Source: Phyto melanocephala
Taxonomy: Eukaryota; Arthropoda; Insecta; Diptera; Rhinophoridae
Length of the DNA: 64,000 nt
NCBI GenBank assembly: GCA_941918925.1
Contig: OW799233.1
Coordinates: forward strand, 87,550,055-87,614,054
Reading direction: 5' to 3'
The position numbers and the translations under genes are program-made. The notes beneath the pieces are model-generated. The model saw only the letters and a program-made list of their open reading frames with translations. It was not told the DNA's origin and ran no database searches. Below are positions 59,518-64,000 of the stretch, piece after piece (position 1 is the stretch's first letter; every line of letters begins with the position of its first letter).

Positions 59518-60829
59518 TTATGGACTTACAGTAGTCGTTCGGTTCTTCTAAGGACGACACTTCGGTTAGATTATTCTGCGATACGTTAATTTAAAATTTG
59601 ACTATCAGTGAAAATCTATAAGTCATCACTTTTTTATTTAAATGCTTTGCCACTGTTGTCAAAATAATTATTACTTATACCCTAAGAGTGTTAAACTAAA
59701 TGAGAATTATAAACAGATATGTATTTGAATGGCTTCTAGCAAATTTTGCAATAAGAAATGGTTTTGTGAGTGTATCTAAGCAAATGTCTGAAAATAACTA
59801 CTCACGTATTACATTATAAATCAATTCATTACTAAAATACTTCTTCGTAAGACAGACGATATGTAATAGTCATTGAAAAGTATGTTGTTTAGTAAGAGCA
59901 AGTTATTACCTAGTTTTTGCTAGGTATCTAGATATTGTTTGAAGAATGATGCAATTATGAAGTACAAATTAGAAAAATGCCGAGTTTTCCTACTTGCAGC
60001 GAAAAGATACAGAAAACTGAAGATAGAGGATGTTGCACTACTTCTAAAGGCTGTACTGAGGGTCAAAAATTATTAAGCAATGAAATACATAACAATTGTA
60101 TTAAGAAGTATTAATACATATATTTTTTTGGATAATTAATAAGGTGTGCTATAATATTGTCATAATTTTCTATAATTAAAAAATATGATTTAAATATTGT
60201 TTAACGATTTCATAATTTTGAAAAATTATGAGATTGTGTATTTTGCATTTAATTGTTTATTCCGAATACGTATATGCCTACTGTCGACCCTTAAAATTTC
60301 TTTCAATCTATTACAAATTCATTACCAGCATCTATTATATAAATAAAGTATTCATTTAAAGTTAATTCACATTTTCCATTGAAACAGCTTATATTAATAA
60401 TTCTTGTATTTAAATGTACAAAACAATTTTTATGAACATTTTTATGAATATTTTTCAATTGGTTTTCAGTCATAGTATTCTAAATTATTGTTAGCAATTA
60501 TATATTAATCATTAAAACATTTTTAAAAATATTATTTCCTTCTATTTAATTTGCATTATAATGAAATTATGCATCATTACCCAAGCATACAATATGCTTT
60601 TACATATAAATATACATACGTGCATGTGTTTTAAAATATAATTATTTATTATCTATGAAATATAAATTATTGAACAATTATGTATTTGATAAATATGATT
60701 CTGTGTTGAGGTATTCAAAATCAATCAGATGAAAGTTTCAAGTTTTAACTTTATTTCGCACAATGGGCTCTACCAAATCACAAACTCTATTAAGAGAACA
60801 ACGATTTATAATTTATAACAACAATTTCT
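59518..60829. other. AT-rich DNA, no gene seen
   Basis: No supported feature. Confidence 0.6.
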
Positions 60830-61480
60830 GCATAACGTACTTATATATATTTCGATTGAGCAAAGTCAGTTTATCCCAGTGTTGGTTCAAATCAAATTTT
60901 AGATGCTCCAACATGTTGAACAGCATAATTTCCCCACAAGTATATGATATATGAGCAAACTAACACAACTACCTTTGCTTTTAACCTTATTTTTAGCAAA
61001 AAATTTAAATTTTTCTGCTCTAAGATAATAAATATATCAACACGGTTGTTACTGTATGGGTACCACATGGATATTTGTAAAAATTTTGGACAAATCAATA
61101 ACCAACCGGCAAAATTATAGAAACAAAAATATTTGAAAGATAAAACTTATAGACAACCGGGGCGATCAATTAAAAGGCTTGAGTACTCTATAAAAAATGT
61201 TAAATCCACGACGGCCCCCATTACAAAATGGCGAACAATTAATTTATATATGGGTCATATCTAGTACCTATTTGAAAATGTACCCCCTTCAACGCGCTCA
61301 ACATTAGTTTAAAATTAAAGGACTTGACAAGAATAATACAGCATAATATGAAAAAGATAGCGTCCTTATTGGAATAGTGAATACAAACATCAAATTAAGT
61401 AATTACGGCTTTGTCTTTTCAATCCAACAGTACTGGTATCAAATGAACGGCTTGAACAACAGAATACAGTAAACAATGAA
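60830..61480 (+). mobile_element. HINE-like element, family 2, decayed
   Basis: GAGCAAAGTCAGTTTATCCC (decayed GTCY area), TTGGTTCAAATCAAATTTT, AATTTCCCCACAAG, TATGAGCAAACTAACACAAC, AAATTTTGGACAAATC (also at 8080) and AAAATGGCGAAC / GTACCCCCTTCAACGCGC units. Confidence 0.5.
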
Positions 61481-62589
61481 AAAGTTTATAATTCATTCAT
61501 TCAAATTTTGTCTGGGTTAAAGGATAAAAACTGAAAAAGTTTTATAATAATTAATGAATGAGAGAATAAATACATAAGCTATTCCTTTTTAAGATGTTGT
61601 AAGTCCATTCACATTTATGTAAGTCGTTTTCAAAATAAACGACTCAAATCTGTGTATATAAAACAAACTTTACTATTTCTACTTAAAAATTGTTTTAGAC
61701 AAATTGATGCATTTAAAATTTATTCAGATTGTTTGATCTTAGCTGCTGAAAATCAGCTTTCGCTCTCAATGCCCGTAGGTATTTTAATTAAAAAGTAGTT
61801 AAATGTATATTGCAGATATACTTTTCTCTATTTCTATCTATTTCCTTTCTAATATTTGTATACATTTTATAACTTTTCATATTGTTGCCTTTTGTATGGC
61901 TTTTGCACATGTTGATCACTTTATTTAATTTTAGTACTTATTTACAATAGGATCGGCTTTATGAAGATCCACATCACTGCGGTAAAAATCTTTAACTGGT
62001 GCCTTTACTCGTTTCAAAATAACTATTATATGTTTTAATAGAGCGAATTATTTATCATTTATTAGTGGTAATTATGAATCTATTAATGCTTTTATAAAAG
62101 ATTTGTTCCAATTCATTGAAATGAATTGTGCCAAACATCAATTATTTTGTTCCATCTTGTATGGCAATCGGAAATAAGTTTCAGTTCTTTTCCTTTTTTC
62201 TCTGTAACATATTTGTGGAACACCTCAGTTTTGTTGCAGTTTTTTGTGAAATTTATCAGTTAGATTTGTTTCCAAAACCCAAAACTCAATTAAGTCATAT
62301 TTTTCTTCATTATCATTATCGGATGAAAATGCTTTATTTTAACTTGCACAACTAAAAGCGTTGTAAAAAACATCAATAATTGCCAGATGAATTTAATGTA
62401 CAAATGATAGTAGAATTTTAGAAGCTCCGTCTATTGTGAAGACTACGATTTTACCAGACAGTGATATACCAAAATCACCTAACCGTTTCTCTAAAAGTTG
62501 AATGAAAATCACTGCCAGAAAAATGAATATTTTATATAAATTATTATTTATGTAAATAATTCATATATAGTAAAAATCGGTATTTCCCG
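61481..62589. other. AT-rich DNA, no gene seen
   Basis: The frame at 62128-62355 has no recognisable domain and is not called. Confidence 0.6.
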
Positions 62590-63575
62590 GGATTGGAATC
62601 CCTAGCACATACATTTGTAGGTAGGTAAGTAAGGCCGGAGTGAAGTAACCCTCACACCCTCACCTAGAGATCAATACGGGCCATTGTGACGCCTTAAAAA
62701 TAACAAATAGAGGTAAGAATTAGAAATAGAATACGGATAGAAGAGAATGGAAGAAAGAAAGAAGACAGAAAAAGGGTGAAGAAGTGGATAACAAACTAAT
62801 GCCAAAAAACAAGCCAAGACCCTGCAATTGACCTATTCCCAGTCCAAGCCACGAAGCCAGGTCATTCCCATTACGAATCCTATCAGATTCTCGAGTTCGC
62901 AGCTCGACCAAGAAATCTGCTACCTAGCCATTTCAACCTGCTAATCTGCAGTCTGGGACAACTCCTCTGGATCCTCGCACAGCCTGCACAAATCCGAGAG
63001 GCTCCGCCACATTCTTACCGCCATCCTGCCCAACATGCAGTGGCCCGTAATCATCCCTATCATGGTCCTCACGCAGACCCTATCTCTGTCTAGAAGCAAA
63101 TCCGAATCAGATTTACTGAGTATCGGCCACAGCGTCCGTGGTACTCTGCAGTCCGTTCGGTTACTCCAGTCTCGATTAGTCTCGCTCAGAATCCATTCCA
63201 TTATTCTAGCAAAACAGAAACCCAAAGGAGGCCTAACCGCCTCCACCCTTTTAGGATCCACTATTTCCGAGCCCAGTCTTGCCAACTCATCAGCCATCGC
63301 ATTGCCGCTTATGTTGGAGTGACCCAGTACCTAGCATAGTCTCAACCTGTATTCCCTTAAAATCTCTCGTAGAGCTCTCCTGCAGTCATCGACAAGCCCG
63401 GAATTCACATAATAGCCTCTCATGGCACTAAGACCCGCCTGGCTATCTACGTGACCTCCGAGCCCGTATGTATGTTACCCCTGACCAGTTCTACGGCCCT
63501 CATTATCCTTACAACCTCCGCCTGAAACACGCAGCACCAGTGCCCCCCAACCTCGACCCATCAGTAAATACAGCA
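62590..63575 (-). mobile_element. I/R1/Jockey-type LINE, 3' end
   Basis: Distinctly GC-richer than the surroundings. The RNase H remnant (62941-63575) is followed on the minus strand by a likely 3' untranslated region to about 62590 (GGCGTCACAATGGCCCG, GTGAGGGTGTGAGGGTTACT). The RT domain lies outside or is lost: beyond 63580 the sequence returns to AT-rich DNA, indicating 5' truncation. Confidence 0.7.
62941..63575 (-). pseudogene. Retrotransposon RNase H domain, frameshifted
   Basis: From 63575 down: AVFTDGSRLGGTGAACF (first catalytic D), a shift, RIMRAVELVRGNI (catalytic E region of the AE..AI type), a shift, VDSQAGLSAMRGYY (catalytic D in DSQA), RRALREILREYRLRL, then after a stop VLGHSNISGNAMADELARLG (the H..I.GN..AD motif, 63330-63270). 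The frame then runs to 62941 and includes CRLCEDPEELSQT, the start of a cysteine-rich C-terminal motif usual after RNase H in I/R1-type elements. Two frameshifts and at least one stop inactivate it. The opposite-strand frame 63035-63322 is a shadow. Confidence 0.85.
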
Positions 63576-64000
63576 AACATACATATGTACGTATGTATCC
63601 TTCAATCATTATATAACCTAAAATTGATACTATATTAATATCATCGTTCAAAAATTGGGTTGCTATTATCTTCCCATTTTATATGAACGGAACCTGAAGT
63701 GCTTTAAAGGCAATATGAAAGTCAACTTATTTATTAATATACATATACTTACATATGTATGTACGTATTTCAATGACTTTTGATTCTAAGAGTAGAACAT
63801 CATATTGAAAATATATATGTATGTATGGGAAACAGTAATAAAACAGTATAAGATACATTACATCATATTATGTTATATTTTAGGTAAATCCACTAACATT
63901 CATGGACCACAACTCTTCAACATAAAACAACAACAATAACACGAAAAAAATAGAACAAAATGAAACCTGACTGAATAAAATACTTACAAGAAAGAAAAAT
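63576..64000. other. AT-rich DNA, no gene seen
   Basis: (TACA/TGTA)-rich microsatellite-like patches near 63585 and 63740-63765; nothing else. Confidence 0.65.

Overview
This window looks like non-coding DNA from a brachyceran fly, most likely a calyptrate such as a blowfly or house-fly relative. It is strongly AT-rich, no host exon can be supported on either strand, and the repeats are dipteran in style: GTCY-microsatellite interspersed elements, several hAT elements, a Transib, a mariner-like fragment and Jockey/CR1/I-type retrotransposons. It could be a giant intron or an intergenic region; the sequence does not decide between them. The species placement is inference from repeat style.

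Layout. 1-3000: AT-rich DNA with one MITE fragment and a small tandem duplication. 3-9.3 kb: a cluster of degenerate HINE-like (Helentron-associated) elements in both orientations. 9.3-12.6 kb: apparently unique DNA. 12.6-14.85 kb: one short MITE followed by a second, inverted MITE copy split by a 1.73-kb hAT element with a matching 8-bp target duplication. 17-25.6 kb: HINE-like copies, two copies of a repeat carrying about five 121-bp GC-box minisatellite units each, a terminal-inverted-repeat foldback and a tRNA-derived SINE. 25.88-27.80 kb: a Transib remnant with 36-bp termini laid out like a 23-RSS, a 5-bp target duplication and a RAG1-like SEEAAEARNK motif. 28.2-28.7 kb: a third, inverted GC-box repeat. 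30.6-32.1 kb: a TIR element carrying a broken DUF7869-like reading frame. 35.7-37.1 kb: a reverse-transcriptase remnant and a second SINE. 37.9-38.1 kb: a 51-bp-armed hairpin. 38.4-43.6 kb: a mariner N-terminal fragment, then a non-autonomous hAT (8-bp TSD) invaded by a 4.1-kb repeat whose interior is a 118/236-bp tandem array with a 706-bp higher-order duplication. 45.4-54.7 kb: more HINE-like elements. 55.8-57.4 kb: an unclassified TIR element. 58.8-59.5 kb: a 684-bp internally deleted hAT of the same family as the 13-kb one. 62.6-63.6 kb: the RNase H end of an I/R1/Jockey-type LINE.

How the parts relate. Nothing here forms an operon or pathway. The transposase-derived frames all carry stops, frameshifts or deletions, so none should make active enzyme. 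The history is one of layered insertion: hAT into MITE, minisatellite element into hAT, SINE beside LINE. Open reading frames inside the tandem array and HINE copies are by-products of repeat sequence, not genes. The item most worth following is the Transib copy, followed by the DUF7869-like TIR element and the nested higher-order array.
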